A DNA stretch of 64,000 nucleotides from Basidiobolus ranarum (Eukaryota > Basidiobolomycota > Basidiobolomycetes > Basidiobolales), in the NCBI GenBank assembly GCA_040143965.1, contig JASJQH010000001.1:22151-86150 (forward strand), written 5' to 3'. Under the pieces are notes generated by a model. The model saw nothing but the letters and a program-made list of their open reading frames with translations, did no database searches and was not told the DNA's origin. Numbering within the stretch: the first letter of the stretch is position 1; every line of letters begins with the position of its first letter. Positions 14,390 to 25,695 of the stretch are shown here, piece by piece. The translations under genes and the position numbers were made by a program.

Positions 14390-16234
14390 ATGGAGGAAGG
14401 TATGCATATCGTGGAGAACCGAGTGGCTTCTTTTATTGACGCCAAATTCACTTGGCCACATCCTGATACTTTTGGTGTCACACCTTTGAATGTAGTTACA
14501 AATCCCTATATTAATTCCAACTACAACTACTTCTTACTAACGTATCATTTCTATGCCCAATAAGTTGGCTGAAGCAGGATTTTACTTCGATCCTCACCTT
14601 TCTGGAGATGATAGTTGCGTTTGTTTCCTTTGTCAAAAGTCTTTAGGCGGTTGGGAAGCAGAGGATAATCCAAACACCGAGCATATAAGTCACGCGCCTT
14701 ATTGTGCTTGGGCGAAACTTTTATGCTCACGTATATATGTTACTGGTTCTAAAATACCGTTAGAGAATTTCGATGAAGATTCTTACCTTCCTACTTCGAG
14801 TTTTATGGAGGCTGCACGGGCTGCAACCTTTCAAGAACTCTGGCCTCATGAGAATAAGAAAGGTTGGCTATGTAATGTTAAAAAGGTACGTCTCAAAATT
14901 TCTTACTAACACGTATATACATGGATAAAACACCAGATGAATTATATCTTGGAATTCTCTTATTTTCCTTGTTAATTCTTAATGATTTGTTGTAGATGGC
15001 GAAAGCTGGGTTTCATTACAACCCTACACCGGATTCTGATGATACCGCCTGTTGTATTTACTGCAACACTACTCTTGATGGTTGGGAGCCACGTGATAGT
15101 CCGGTGTAAGTTTCAGTATCATATGTGACAATTGTTATGGATATAATCTTATTGTCTTTACGATCACAGCAAAGAGCATCGAAAGAGAGCTCCCACTTGC
15201 CCTTTTTTCTCAAAAGATCTCAAGAATACTATAAAGAAAATGGATACTGTTGTCGAAAAGAAAGCAACGAAGGACATCGTGGCGGAGGTAGTCTCTTTAA
15301 TGAAAACAATTGCCTTTTTGGATTTTAAATTCATGTTTTTTAGACTATTGAACCGGAAACGGAAGAATCTTCGAGTGATTCCAGAAAAGTGAAACCTCGA
15401 GAAAGCTCTAGTAGTGAGAGCTCTCAGGTTAAAGCGAAACCTAAGAATCAAAGAGGAAACAAGAAGAAAAAAGAAGCACCAGAGATATCAGCGACTACCA
15501 TTGTAGAACCAGAACAAAGCGAAGAGTTGCCACCTGTCATACCAGAGCGTAAAGTACGTGGTGGCCGGAAGAGAAAGGTGGATATGAATGTTGAAGAAAT
15601 ACCTATAGTCAGCAAATCTATCCACGAAGAAGGAGATCAAATGGAGACAGTTATCCCACAAGCTGATATGAGTAAAGAAGAAGTAGATCAGGAATCTGAG
15701 CCAAAGCACAAGAAAACTAAAAATCAAGAGCATTCTGACACTGAAATTCCAAATTCTGACATACAAGAAACCTGCATAAACCCTAACTTCACCGAACTCA
15801 TTTCACCAAAATCAGTTAACAAGTACCAGACTACCAGTGAAGAAGCATCCGATTCGATGGTGCTTGAAAAGCAAGTTCAAGAGAAACAAGAACCAGGCGA
15901 GCCGTTATATGAGATGACCCTATCTGCTCCTAATACAAACACCTCTTCAATCGAGGCTCCTGTTGACAGGAACGATGAACAAGCCAAGTGCCTGATATCC
16001 AATAGCCCCCTCCAACATATGGCCTTACCTTCCTCAGAGGCAACGAAGAAGGATGAAGAGATTCTATTCGATGGAATACTCAGTGAGGAGGAGCTAAATA
16101 TGACTGTAGAGCAGTTTATGAGATCACTGATCGACAAGCAAGTTAAGAAGCTACAGTCAGAAAGTGAAGAAAAGATAGCACAGTTCATGCAGGAAGCGGA
16201 TAAGATTAAGAATATGATTGGCACTATGGACTAG
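14390..16234 (+). CDS. BIR1: BIR-domain chromosomal passenger protein (Bir1/survivin-like)
   Basis: Fungal survivin homologue; with INCENP and Aurora it forms the chromosomal passenger complex at centromeres and spindle. Exons 14390-14491, 14565-14885, 14996-15105, 15170-15287 and 15344-16234 give 513 aa. Two BIR zinc folds are present. BIR1 (~10-85) has LAEAGFYFDP, CFLC, GGWEAEDNP and a distal H..C. BIR2 (~105-195) has AKAGFHYNP, CIYC, DGWEPRDSP and KEHRKRAPTCPF. The rest is charged and disordered, with Lys/Arg clusters (GGRKRKV) that may be nuclear signals, and ends in a helical segment (LIDKQVKKLQSESEEKIAQF) suitable for complex assembly. Two BIRs plus a long tail is the fungal Bir1/Pbh1 layout; survivin itself has one BIR. 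Confidence 0.92.
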
Positions 16235-16620
16235 TGGTTTATTATCTGCTCGCAATGAACTTCAATTTTGTATTATTTCAGCATTCTTGTCAATTGTTAT
16301 AAATAGACTATTTTTTGTAAGATTTTGCTACGTTAACAAAGTATTTTTCATAGTGTATCTTCATCTTTCATGGTATATCTTCGTAGTATGTCTTAATTCT
16401 TCACACTGAGTATCTTCGTAGTATGTCTTAATTCTTCATACTGAGTATCTTCCGTAGTATATCTTCATCAAATCAATAAATTCCCAATGTTTGCTATCAT
16501 TTAGTAATTGCTTCCCCCAATTTTACTGGCCAGTTAATGTTCAATAGATGCGATTAAAATTAAGATCGATGAAGAATTTAGTTACTCTATCTAGCTCAAG
16601 AGAAGTCTGGTTTACACATC
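16235..16620. other. intergenic between BIR1 and MIM1
   Basis: About 390 bases without a gene. The first third contains the 35-base tandem repeat listed separately; the remainder is AT-rich and presumably holds the MIM1 promoter. Confidence 0.5.
16376..16468. repeat. 35-bp tandem repeat, ~2.6 copies
   Basis: The unit begins TATCTTCGTAGTATGTCTTA and ends CTGAG. Copies lie at 16376-16410 and 16411-16445, differing by one base (CACACT versus CATACT), followed by a degenerate partial copy with TATCTTCCGTAGTATATC. It sits 140 bases past the BIR1 stop codon, probably in its 3' untranslated region. Confidence 0.85.
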
Positions 16621-17070
16621 ATGTCAGCTAGTCTATCACTTGCGTCTGCTCTTCAACCTTCTACCTTTCATAGAAACTCTGTTTTGACCTCTGCATCTTT
16701 TACAAGGTCCACGACATTTACAGGGACCAGCTTTGAGACATGTGCAATCAAAACTGGAATAAGTGAATTAGAGGAGATAGAGACTGATAGCGAGGACGAT
16801 CTTTCCGATACTACATCCAACTCTCCAACCTCCAAAAATACTGTGGTTATTAACCAGGTTGAAAACATCACTACGATTGTTCCATTTTACCGCCATCCCC
16901 GGCTACTTGCTGTTCTCAAAGTATTCGCATTTAACTTATTCTTACCTTTCTTAAGTGGAGTATTTATGGGCTTCGGAGAAATCTGCGCTAATGAGGTGAC
17001 TTTCAAATGGGGTTGGGTTGGTGCTAGAACATTCTCCACTGGGCTTTACTCCAGTACCAAAGATAAATAA
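16621..17070 (+). CDS. MIM1: mitochondrial outer-membrane import protein Mim1 (TOM13)
   Basis: Fungus-specific outer-membrane insertase component that assembles alpha-helical outer-membrane proteins and the TOM complex. The single exon encodes 149 aa. A Ser/Thr-rich cytosolic N-terminus (1-85) is followed by one hydrophobic segment (VFAFNLFLPFLSGVFMGFGE, ~100-122) that matches the conserved TOM13 core, including the GxxxG-like spacing and the GFGEICANEV motif just after it. The C-terminus is short. The length is somewhat above the ~113 aa of S. cerevisiae Mim1, because of the longer N-terminus. The first ATG is used. Confidence 0.88.
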   Translation: MSASLSLASALQPSTFHRNSVLTSASFTRSTTFTGTSFETCAIKTGISELEEIETDSEDDLSDTTSNSPTSKNTVVINQVENITTIVPFYRHPRLLAVLKVFAFNLFLPFLSGVFMGFGEICANEVTFKWGWVGARTFSTGLYSSTKDK

Positions 17071-18463
17071 GTGCGTACTCTATGAATACCTCTCATTAAA
17101 ACCTCCATTATGTTGAATTTTTGTTCTCCAATTAATGATCAGAAGGGTTTTGCCTTGGTTATGATCCAATTGTATAAAACATTGCATTTGAATTTTCACT
17201 TTCTCAAAGAAGTTACGTGTTCATTTCAGTCTGCTAAGACTTTCCAACTCTAGCCCTTTTAAATCAACAGGAATAAGTATCTTAATTTGTGGATTGTATA
17301 AAGTATATCTGAACTCCTTGATATTACTGGTATTCTTTCCACTCAGTTCAAAGCATCAGTTTTCATGGATTGCACTAAAATCTTAAAATGATGGTAATTT
17401 TGCAGTTTAACATGCAAGACAAATATAGAAGGTAACAACGAAAATTCTCTACTTTGAAACTCAAGTATAGACCTGTTGCTTGATGAAGTATATAGCATTG
17501 CACAGTAGTTGTATGTATTCAACCAACCTCAGAACACAACATTGCAGGGTGGATCATAGCAGTACTTTGCAGGTAATATATAGCTGAGATGATGATTGCA
17601 TGTTGCCCAATCAGATATCTTCTTTCTTTACAAGAGTATCCATGATGAATATATGAATTGAGGCAAGTGTTCAGCAACTTTGTACATCGCACATCATTCA
17701 AGATCAACATAGATCTTGACATATCGGGAGGTAAGCGTTGCTGATTATGAGTCAATGGTTGTAATTCCATAATATTGCTCTTGATGCCACATTATCCATC
17801 AGCGAACGTGCTCATCTGCACAGTTAGGGTTAGACGGTGTAAATGTGCAGATAGATATGTAGATACGAGCGCAGATGTAGATACGCTGAGGTCTGAACAG
17901 GATTATACCTCAGCATTACTTGCTCAAAACTAGCCCAAGCCAATCATAGTAAGAAGTGTATATTTATCGGTTGTGGGTTATGGATTATGGGTTATGCGAG
18001 AAATCATCGCAAATGGCGTTTGAAGATCGAACAGTATCTTGCTGCACTGCAAATCTACATCTACCAATGGATACCACAGTACTTCAATGGGTTTTGACAA
18101 GATGTTCACCAATATGGGCAATTCAGGGGCTTCCGCTCGTGGTGTAACCCTTTTGCCCCGTTGTTCAGAAGATCTAAACCCTCTCCGCTCAATAATATTC
18201 CTTATCCGCCTTGGTGCCGAAAACTATTGGTCATAATGCTATGACTAATTCTTGATCGTTCTTACTAGAGTTATGCTTTTGCCTATAACCGTCAATTTTT
18301 TTCATCGAATTGATAAGGAGCTATCCGGGTATACACTTAAGAGATATATATAAGCCATCTGCTGAAGTGTAGACAATCATCCTTTGTGAGTTTTCTGCAA
18401 TATCTTCATCAAAGTCCTCAAGCTACTATACCATAGACTTCTGTAAATTTTCCCTCTTTTAGA
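17071..18463. other. intergenic upstream of DAHP synthase
   Basis: About 1.4 kb with no supported gene. A TTAGGGTTAG element lies at 17824-17833, and the 12-mer GATGTAGATACG recurs in slightly varied form around 17850-17885. A strong TATA-like stretch (TATATATAAG, 18344-18353) lies 110 bases before the DAHP synthase ATG and is probably its core promoter. Confidence 0.55.
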
Positions 18464-19624
18464 ATGACTTTTGAACAAACTGACGACCTCCGCATCTCTG
18501 GTTATGACCCTCTTCTGCCTCCACAAATTATTCAACAAGAACACCCACTTAGCGAAGTGGCAAGAAGCACTGTCCAGTTGGCTCGCCAGAAGGCGACTGC
18601 TGTCCTAAAGGGCGAAGATGACAAAGTTATTGTAGTTGTTGGTCCTTGCTCTATCCACGATATCAAAGCCGCCAAGGAATACGGTTAGTAAATATTGATA
18701 CCGCACTTTAATTGAATTGAATTGAATTAACAAGAATCGTATCCTATAATAGCACAAAAACTTCATGAAGTTACTGCGAAATATGAAAATGAACTTGTTA
18801 TTATCATGCGCGCTTATTTCGAAAAACCTCGTACCACCGTCGGCTGGAAGGGTCTGATTAATGATCCATTCCTTGATGGAAGTTTCCAAATTAACAAAGG
18901 GCTTCGTATTGCCCGTCAGTTGTTAATTGATATTACCTCCATGGGAGTTCCCGTAGGCTCTGAGTTATTAGATACTATCTCTCCACAATTCCTGGCTGAT
19001 CTGATTTCTTGGGGAGCCATTGGCGCTAGAACCACAGAGTGTCAGCTTCATCGTGAGCTTGCCTCTGGTGTTTCTTTCCCAGTAGGATTTAAGAATGGAA
19101 CTGATGGTAATGCTGGTATAGCTCTGGATGCAATTCGCGCTGCCTCTCATCCTCACCATTTCCTTGGTGTTACCAAGCAGGGATTGGCTGCCATTACCAA
19201 CACTTCAGGTAACGATAGCTGTCATATTATTTTGCGTGGTGGCAATACAGGACCCAACTATGAAAAGAAACACATTGCTGGTATTCGTGAAGACTTACGC
19301 AAAGCCAAGTTAAGAGAAGTAATCATGGTTGATTGTAGCCACGGAAATAGTTCCAAGCTTCACACTAATCAGCCCAAAGTCTGCTCAAATCTCGCTCAAC
19401 AAATTGCTGGTGGAGATACCTCCATTGTTGGCCTAATGATTGAAAGTAACTTAGTCGCTGGCAGACAAGACATCCCTAAAGAAGGGCCCGAAACCCTTAC
19501 TTACGGGCAGAGTATTACCGATGCCTGTGTTGATTGGGAGTGTACAGTTGGTATGTTGGATGAATTAGCTCACGCTGTTCAACAACGTAGAAGTTTACGC
19601 ACCAACGGAAACGGAAATTATTAA
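18464..19624 (+). CDS. 3-deoxy-7-phosphoheptulonate (DAHP) synthase, class I
   Basis: First enzyme of the shikimate pathway, condensing PEP and erythrose-4-phosphate to DAHP. Exons 18464-18683 and 18753-19624 give 363 aa, typical for AroFGH/Aro3/Aro4 enzymes. Signatures are VVVGPCSIHD, the PEP-binding MRAYFEKPRTTVGWKGL, GARTTECQLHRELASG, ILRGGNTGPNY and the metal-site DCSHGNSSK. Fungi usually carry Phe- and Tyr-inhibited isozymes; which one this is cannot be decided by eye. The 69 nt intron contains a TTGAA-type pentamer repeated about four times. The enzyme consumes PEP, the product of the PEPCK encoded 35 kb away. Confidence 0.96.
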
Positions 19625-20696
19625 ACTTTTCCAATCACAATATGATTCAAGCTTACAAGTTCTCATAGTATTGGAATTAGTATGTGAATAGTAGTCCCGT
19701 TGTTAATATATACATTTACCGCCTTTATTCATGGTCTTTTATACCTTTCAAATATCACATAATAAACACTCATCCACAAAGTATCTTTCTTCCTACAATA
19801 GTCATTGCTCTGACCTACCCAGTCCATTGAGTAATAATCTGGCTAATGATTCACAGTCTCACCTTTAACTATGTGCCCCTTTGATACCATATGAACACGC
19901 AATAATTTGGCTAAATATGGTATGTACCGCACAATCTATAGAACGAACAATGGTCGAAGGAGGGGGGTTGTCGGTAAAATCCTTACAAAGAAACTAAGTT
20001 GATCGTCCGTAAGCTGGCGAATCAGAAGAGAGACAGACTAAGGGTATTGAAGTCCAATATTGGGTGAAGTGAAAAATTAGGGCGATATCAATTCTCCATT
20101 GGAAGAATCGTTGTGATGAATAAATTGACTTTTTTGTTGATGGCTTGATAATGCTCGAAATAGCCACCCTTAAAGACAAAGAAATATTAATAGCAATGCA
20201 GTCTATATACCCGACAACGCTTAAAAATTAGCGCCAACTTTATTACGTCCAACGTTACATCTGTTGGGACTACCATCTCATTAGTTAGAAAAACTGTGCA
20301 ATCGCCAGCAGTTGATGATCTTTAAGATATCGTCATTGCTACCATTGAAAACCCCCATTGTAAAGGATGCAGTGCATTGAATGAAAATAAGTGAAAAGTC
20401 GCACAGCTTAATAGGCCCATACTACTACTAGTTTTCTGTCTAATCTATAAACAACCAAAACCTGATTCCCACCACTCACATTCCAAGTCGAGGGACTTGA
20501 TGGTGGTACAATTTTAATTACTGCAACTCCAATATATTTACTTGGGATTTTTACCAGTCTACTAGCCAAGCTTCACTCACCTATAAAGTTTGAAGTATGG
20601 CTCCTGCAACTATGAAAATAAGCGCTTATCTTTTTCATTCTCTTAGTGCAGGACACCTACCTTTTCTTTCCTTTTTCTATTGTACCATCTCTCAGT
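19625..20696. other. intergenic upstream of the LPMO gene
   Basis: About 1.07 kb, no supported gene. A TATA box (TATAAAG, 20582-20588) lies 109 bases before the LPMO start. An ATG at 20597 lies only 9 bases past this TATA in another frame and is probably upstream of transcription. Confidence 0.5.
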
Positions 20697-21515
20697 ATGT
20701 GGGGAAAAAATCTTATCACTCTTGCTATTCTTTCACTTGCCTGCGCCGTCAATGTTCAGGGTCATTCTTACCTAACCGGTCCTGACCCACGTGTTAGACA
20801 AGGTCAATGTCGCCTTGATGGAAAAACATTTACTGGTTCAAACCCAAAGAAATGCTCTGGACCATGTGAAAGCACTGTCTTGACTCCTTTGAACAAACGC
20901 GCGGTATACCAAAGAGGTCAGGAACTCAGTGTATCTTGGGCACGTAACAATCACCCTGGTGGTTTTGTTCGCCTTGCCTTTGCTAAGACCTCCAAATCTG
21001 GTAGTTCCAGTGAATTCGACAAAAATGTTCACAAATACTCTTGTTATGAAGCCGGGCCTGGATGCCGTGGTCAAAGTGACAAGAACAATAATGACAAATT
21101 AGGCGGCAGTACCAAGAACTGTAATACTGCTATATACATTCCAAAGTGGCTTGAAGATGGTGAGTGGACTCTCCAATGGTCTTGGTATGGCTCCATGCAA
21201 GGTCATGGTGACTTTTACTCCTGCTCTGACATTGTCATTAAGGGTGGCCCTAAGGGAGCTAGTCAAGGTGCTGCATTCGAGGGCGGTGACCCACGTAATC
21301 CTAATAAGCAACTTTGTGCTATCGGTTGGGGTGACCGTCTTGGTGTCTGTAAGTGGAACAGATGCTGGGATACCCAGAACAAGAAATCCCGCGAACCTTT
21401 TGTCAAGAAAGGATGGAATACTAATGTTGTCATCAATGCTCCTCCTTACTCGAAAACTCCTCTGAAGATGTTACCCGGCCGTAATCCTGCTACCAACAAA
21501 TCAACCCCTTGGTAG
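20697..21515 (+). CDS. secreted lytic polysaccharide monooxygenase-like protein
   Basis: Intronless, 272 aa. A signal peptide (MWGKNLITLAILSLACAVNVQG) is predicted to be cut after G22, leaving H23 as the mature N-terminus (HSYLTGPDPR). That is exactly what a copper histidine brace requires. The second brace histidine is probably H86 in ARNNHPGGFVRLAF, and the axial aromatic lies in GHGDFYSCSDIVI. Nine or more cysteines suggest disulfides. The fold resembles the chitin-binding type-4/LPMO10-like Pfam group more than cellulose-active AA9; the AA family cannot be assigned by eye. There is no carbohydrate-binding module or GPI signal. Third codon positions favour C, suggesting high expression. 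An in-frame GTG at 20646 is not a start. The likely substrate is chitin or another beta-glucan. Confidence 0.82.
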   Translation: MWGKNLITLAILSLACAVNVQGHSYLTGPDPRVRQGQCRLDGKTFTGSNPKKCSGPCESTVLTPLNKRAVYQRGQELSVSWARNNHPGGFVRLAFAKTSKSGSSSEFDKNVHKYSCYEAGPGCRGQSDKNNNDKLGGSTKNCNTAIYIPKWLEDGEWTLQWSWYGSMQGHGDFYSCSDIVIKGGPKGASQGAAFEGGDPRNPNKQLCAIGWGDRLGVCKWNRCWDTQNKKSREPFVKKGWNTNVVINAPPYSKTPLKMLPGRNPATNKSTPW

Positions 21516-23128
21516 TTTAGGTTTCTTTCAACTTTTATCATTTACTAGTTTTGGTTAATAACATAATATTTGGAGCAATAAAAACATCCTCTTAAACCAT
21601 AACATGTGTAATTCGTAATGTTTAAGAATATCCATAATTGCACTAATAATCATACAATGTTAGTTAGGCACACTGGTAGCATATTGAAGCAGCTAGAATG
21701 AAATAGAAACCCGTAACGCCACATTTGAATATCAGTAGTGATTTGTTTATGCGTCAAGTTAGAGAAATCATCATTTAACAGGATACAGCAAGGGAGTGGA
21801 CATTCATTTATTATCTATTCATGAATGCAATAATACTGAATATACATGCTGGAACTCGATAGATTAGATTGTATGAGGCGTTGGGCTGACTTAGGTATGA
21901 TGATGCACCTTTGTCTAGCTTCCATCATCAACCATCCATTGAAATATGCACTTAGGAAGGTACCGTGACTCTGTAATGCGACCAAGAGCCTATTTAGACA
22001 AGATTGAATTATTTCATAACCAAACTGGTTATCTGAATTCTCGCCAGCAGCATATTCCAAGTGTACTACTTAGATAACTCCAATCAGGAGTTCGTTCCTT
22101 GCAAGTGATCATGACCTCAATCTCGTGGAAAAGCATTGTACACCATGATAAGTTTTCTAAAAATCAGTAATAAAAACGGAAGAAGTATGTAGTGTCAAGT
22201 GAATTTCAGTTAAAAAACCCAACTGGTGGTACTAGCCAGAGGCTATCTGAATTAAACTTGATTCTCTTTGTGTGATCAGAGGGGAACTGTTTTAGAATGC
22301 CCTAAGTTGTGATTGGAAACTCCCTGACCAAACTTCGATTGGGCTTGGAGGGACAGGAGAAGAATGGATTGGTCTAATCTTCCATAGAAAACTATATACT
22401 TCATTCGTATAGTCACACAAATTTATGGCAGCGGAACTCTTGTATCCAATTGATGCTGCTTTCATTTATTTACCATCAATCAATCGGTTTCCGAAAACCC
22501 CGACGATCACCTCTTTAGTGTGCGGAATAGACAAAAAAGCAAGGCTTGTTGTATAGAGCACAGCGAAAGTAGTATGCTCATGCTAATCATGATAAAGTGG
22601 CATATTTCGGCTAGTATTATTAAATCTCCCCCAGACTTTATTGTTCTACCAGGCGAACAACTATCCCCATAGAGTCGAGGTTCTTTAGCTGTACTCGAAG
22701 CTCAATTTAATTCACAGACCACAAATGAATACAATGCTGTAAAGGGGATCAGCAAATCTGTAGAACTATTAATAGCCCAATGAAATACAATATTAAACTA
22801 TTCATTAGTTAATCAACCATAGAAGTTTATGTACCTCCTCAGGTTCCACAGCTTAAATTGAACTGGTTTGGAGACGAAAGTGGGGGTTCAAGGCAAGAAT
22901 TCCTTGGCTATAGTTAGGCAAGTGGTTCCACCAGATTATAAACTTAAATATGTACTGCTGCCCCACCCTTCCTCATTACTTATCGTTTGATATTTTTATT
23001 TATCACACCCCCTTCTCCTTCCTCTACAGACGCTTGGTCGTCCGCATACACTCTAATTTCATCAGACCTTTGACACTGCTTGTTGTCTCTAATTACATTT
23101 TCAACTCTTCCGCATTTATTAGTATATC
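21516..23128. other. intergenic between LPMO and CBM9-like gene
   Basis: About 1.6 kb with only short chance frames. Pyrimidine-rich tracts between about 22955 and 23030, after an AT-rich TTATAAACTTAAATA box at about 22935, look like the promoter and start region of the CBM9-like gene. Confidence 0.5.
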
Positions 23129-24419
23129 ATGAGAATATCCGCACAATCTTTAGTGATTTTGGGTTTAGCCGCTTCTTCTTTAGGCAATAACACCTGTAAG
23201 GTTCCTTCACCCAAAACCCACGTATCTTATCGTGCTTCGGGACCCATTGTACTTGATGGAAAACTCGATGATGAAGCTTGGAAAAAGGTTCCTTGGACTG
23301 AGAACTTTGGTAATATTTTGGGCGCTGCTGGCACACCCCCTCCATCAATGATGAATACCCGCGTGAAGGTAAGTCGATATCTTCAAGCTATAATAGTTCT
23401 GCGATAGTTACTCATTTTCCTTCCTGTAGATTATGTTTGATGAGGAATACATCTATGTTGGAGCTCAGATTGACGAGGAAATTATCCGCGCCAAGCCCGA
23501 GTGTGGTGACAAAGGTACTTAAGATTAATTTTACATTCAATTCGGTCCAGATGTTAACTCATTAATATTTGCAGCCTGGGATGATAATGACTTCCAATTC
23601 TATCTCGATGCTGATCGCTCCAATAGAAATCTCAAAGTAATCAAGATGAATGCTTTGGGTGTCTATGACTCGGTCATTTATGATAAACCACCCAGCAACA
23701 ACGGTGTTGCCAAGCCTTGGGATATCAAATCTAAGTTTGAATTTAAGGTATACACCAATGGCCAAGTTAATGACCCTAGATGGCGTAGGGTTAAGGGTGG
23801 TTTCTGGTCAGTCGAGTGGAAGCTTCACAAGAGCCTTTTATCTAATAAGGCCCTCGGTAAGCGTGACGTAGAAGGCGTTCCAGCATACCAGAATATGAAC
23901 TTCTTGCGTACTGGTTACAACCCTACCTCCGTTTATCCTCTCCCCGACCAAAGCAATGCCACCAGCACTGCTTCTCTCTTCTTCGGAATTCCACCGGTAT
24001 TCAACTTCTCAGGTATGATGAAGCGTCATCAAGTCACTGCTAAGTATCAATTCTCTTGGACTCCACAATACTCTAATGACCCTACCAACCCTGATCTCTG
24101 GGGTCATATGGAGTTCAAGGATACCACCGATACCTCCATTCCCTTCGTTGAAGATCCTAACTACTCTACTCGCTACGCTCTTATGCAAGTATACTATGCT
24201 CAACAAGCCTATGCAGCCAAAAACCATGGCAAGTACGCCAATGTGTACTCTAAGTTGAACATTGATTCTGAAGTTATCGGCAAGTGCGTTGCCGTTCCTA
24301 AGATCCAAGTATCCCATGACTGCCTCAACTTCGACGCTTTCATTAAGAAGAACAAGGTTGTTGGTGCCATCAACGACAGCCGTGAGATCAACTTCAAGGC
24401 TCGCTTGGCTCAGAATTAG
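23129..24419 (+). CDS. secreted CBM9/DOMON-like carbohydrate-binding protein
   Basis: Exons 23129-23368, 23430-23514 and 23575-24419 give 389 aa. A signal peptide (MRISAQSLVILGLAASSLG) is followed by a family-9 carbohydrate-binding fold: IVLDGKLDDEAWKKVPWTENF (split by one residue here from its family context), RVKIMFDEEYIYVGAQIDEE, then DDNDFQFYLDADRS. This set (x-LDGxLDExxW, then Y-VGA, then D-D-FY-D) is typical of CBM9 beta-sandwiches. The C-terminal ~200 residues (KLHKSLL.., GHMEFKDTTD) also fit that family. No catalytic domain is recognised. Codons are C-biased as in the LPMO gene 1.6 kb upstream. Together the two suggest a secreted glycan-binding or glycan-degrading set; a direct link is inferred. 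Confidence 0.8.
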
Positions 24420-25695
24420 TTCCGCCTTTTTTGGATTTCATCACATTTACACTGATCAATTCTTCATACATTAGGAATTTTTTAATCAGTTTTTGTTACT
24501 CTTAATTATGTATTACATTTCGTGTCCTTTTTGATTGCTTCGCTCCATTACCATTACATAAGTAGCCCTTACTGCGTAACTCTTATTCTTATTAAAATTG
24601 GTGATTAAAATCATTCATTTGAACTTACTATTATACCAGCCTAGAATCTGTAGTCGTTACAAGCTATTTTGACAAGTATAGGCTTCGGTATTTTTCTAGT
24701 TCATGTTCAGTCACTTGTTAGGCCTCTTTATTTGCATTATTCGGATAGTACTCTCACAAGAAGATGGTTTCGCTCAAAGATATTGTACTCCTATAGTATT
24801 GCTAACTCTATTTCTACTTGATTAAGCGAGGCGTGAATGTTCCTTCTAGCCCATCTCTTACAAAGACCATCAAAAAGCGTGCTTGCTTAGTAATAACGAA
24901 CTGGCATGATTTCAAGCAGCTCTATTCCATTATATTGAGCCCAGGCCTAATAACCCCTGGCTCGATGGAACAAGTCTAATGTGAACAAAATGTAGTATGG
25001 ATTATGAAATCGTATGAATCATTCTTTTGTATGTGAAACAATCCACTCCCCCGCCTCCTAGGATTGGTTCTTTTTTCTCCGACTTGCTTACCACACCGAT
25101 TGTTAGCTATATAGAGAAAGTCTTAAAATATACTGATCCCTGTTACCCAATCAAGAATCCTTGGAGCCATACTGAGTAAGCTTATTTAGTTGTATTGCTC
25201 GTTTGAGCAGCAAGTTCATCCGCTTGATACTCGTTAGTTATTCGCTGATTACTCCATTATATTAGTCAATAGATTATGTAAAATAAACCCCAAGCATATG
25301 GCCTTTTGTTTCAGTTTGATGTTATGTAAGCATATTATATGACTCAAAAATGGATTTTTGTGTCTGACGTGGTTGGTCTACAGGCAGGTGTATTTTCCAT
25401 TAAAAGAAAGAGAGCAAGATCCGATTACTATGGTGTAATTTGCTATTATTGACTGAAAATTATCATTGATTCAATGGGGAGAAAATGCCAGTCTAGCGTG
25501 GTATTGGGTTGTTTGATTTAGCTCCATCAAACGCATTTAGCAGCTCTCTATTGGATAAACTTCTGAGACGAAATGATCATCTCGGTTTGAGATTTGTTGA
25601 AGGCTTAATTTTTCAAGTAACTTAACAGTAAGATCCCGTAATCTCCTTATAATTTGGCCGTTGGCAACTATCTATCAGACCCTTTCATAGAAATT
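24420..25695. other. intergenic between CBM9-like gene and INTS10
   Basis: About 1.3 kb without a supported gene. It contains the imperfect hairpin at 24925-24970 described separately. The 3' portion upstream of 25696 would hold the INTS10 promoter. Confidence 0.5.
24925..24970. other. imperfect inverted repeat (stem-loop)
   Basis: Outer arms TTCCAT and ATGGAA, then inner arms GAGCC-C-AGG and CCT-GGCTC with one bulged base, around a loop of about ten bases. The two stems are separated by an asymmetric internal loop. It lies about 500 bases past the CBM9-like stop codon. It could be a structured RNA, a protein-binding site or chance. Confidence 0.5.

Noticed and set aside
15164-15766. Antisense open frames under BIR1
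   Set aside because: They are complementary to Lys/Glu-rich coding sequence, which gives long Phe/Leu-rich antisense frames by codon bias alone.
20597-20785. Upstream ATG frame as the LPMO N-terminus
   Set aside because: It is out of frame with the LPMO, lies 9 bases past the TATA box and would not give a clean signal peptide ending before HSYLTGP.
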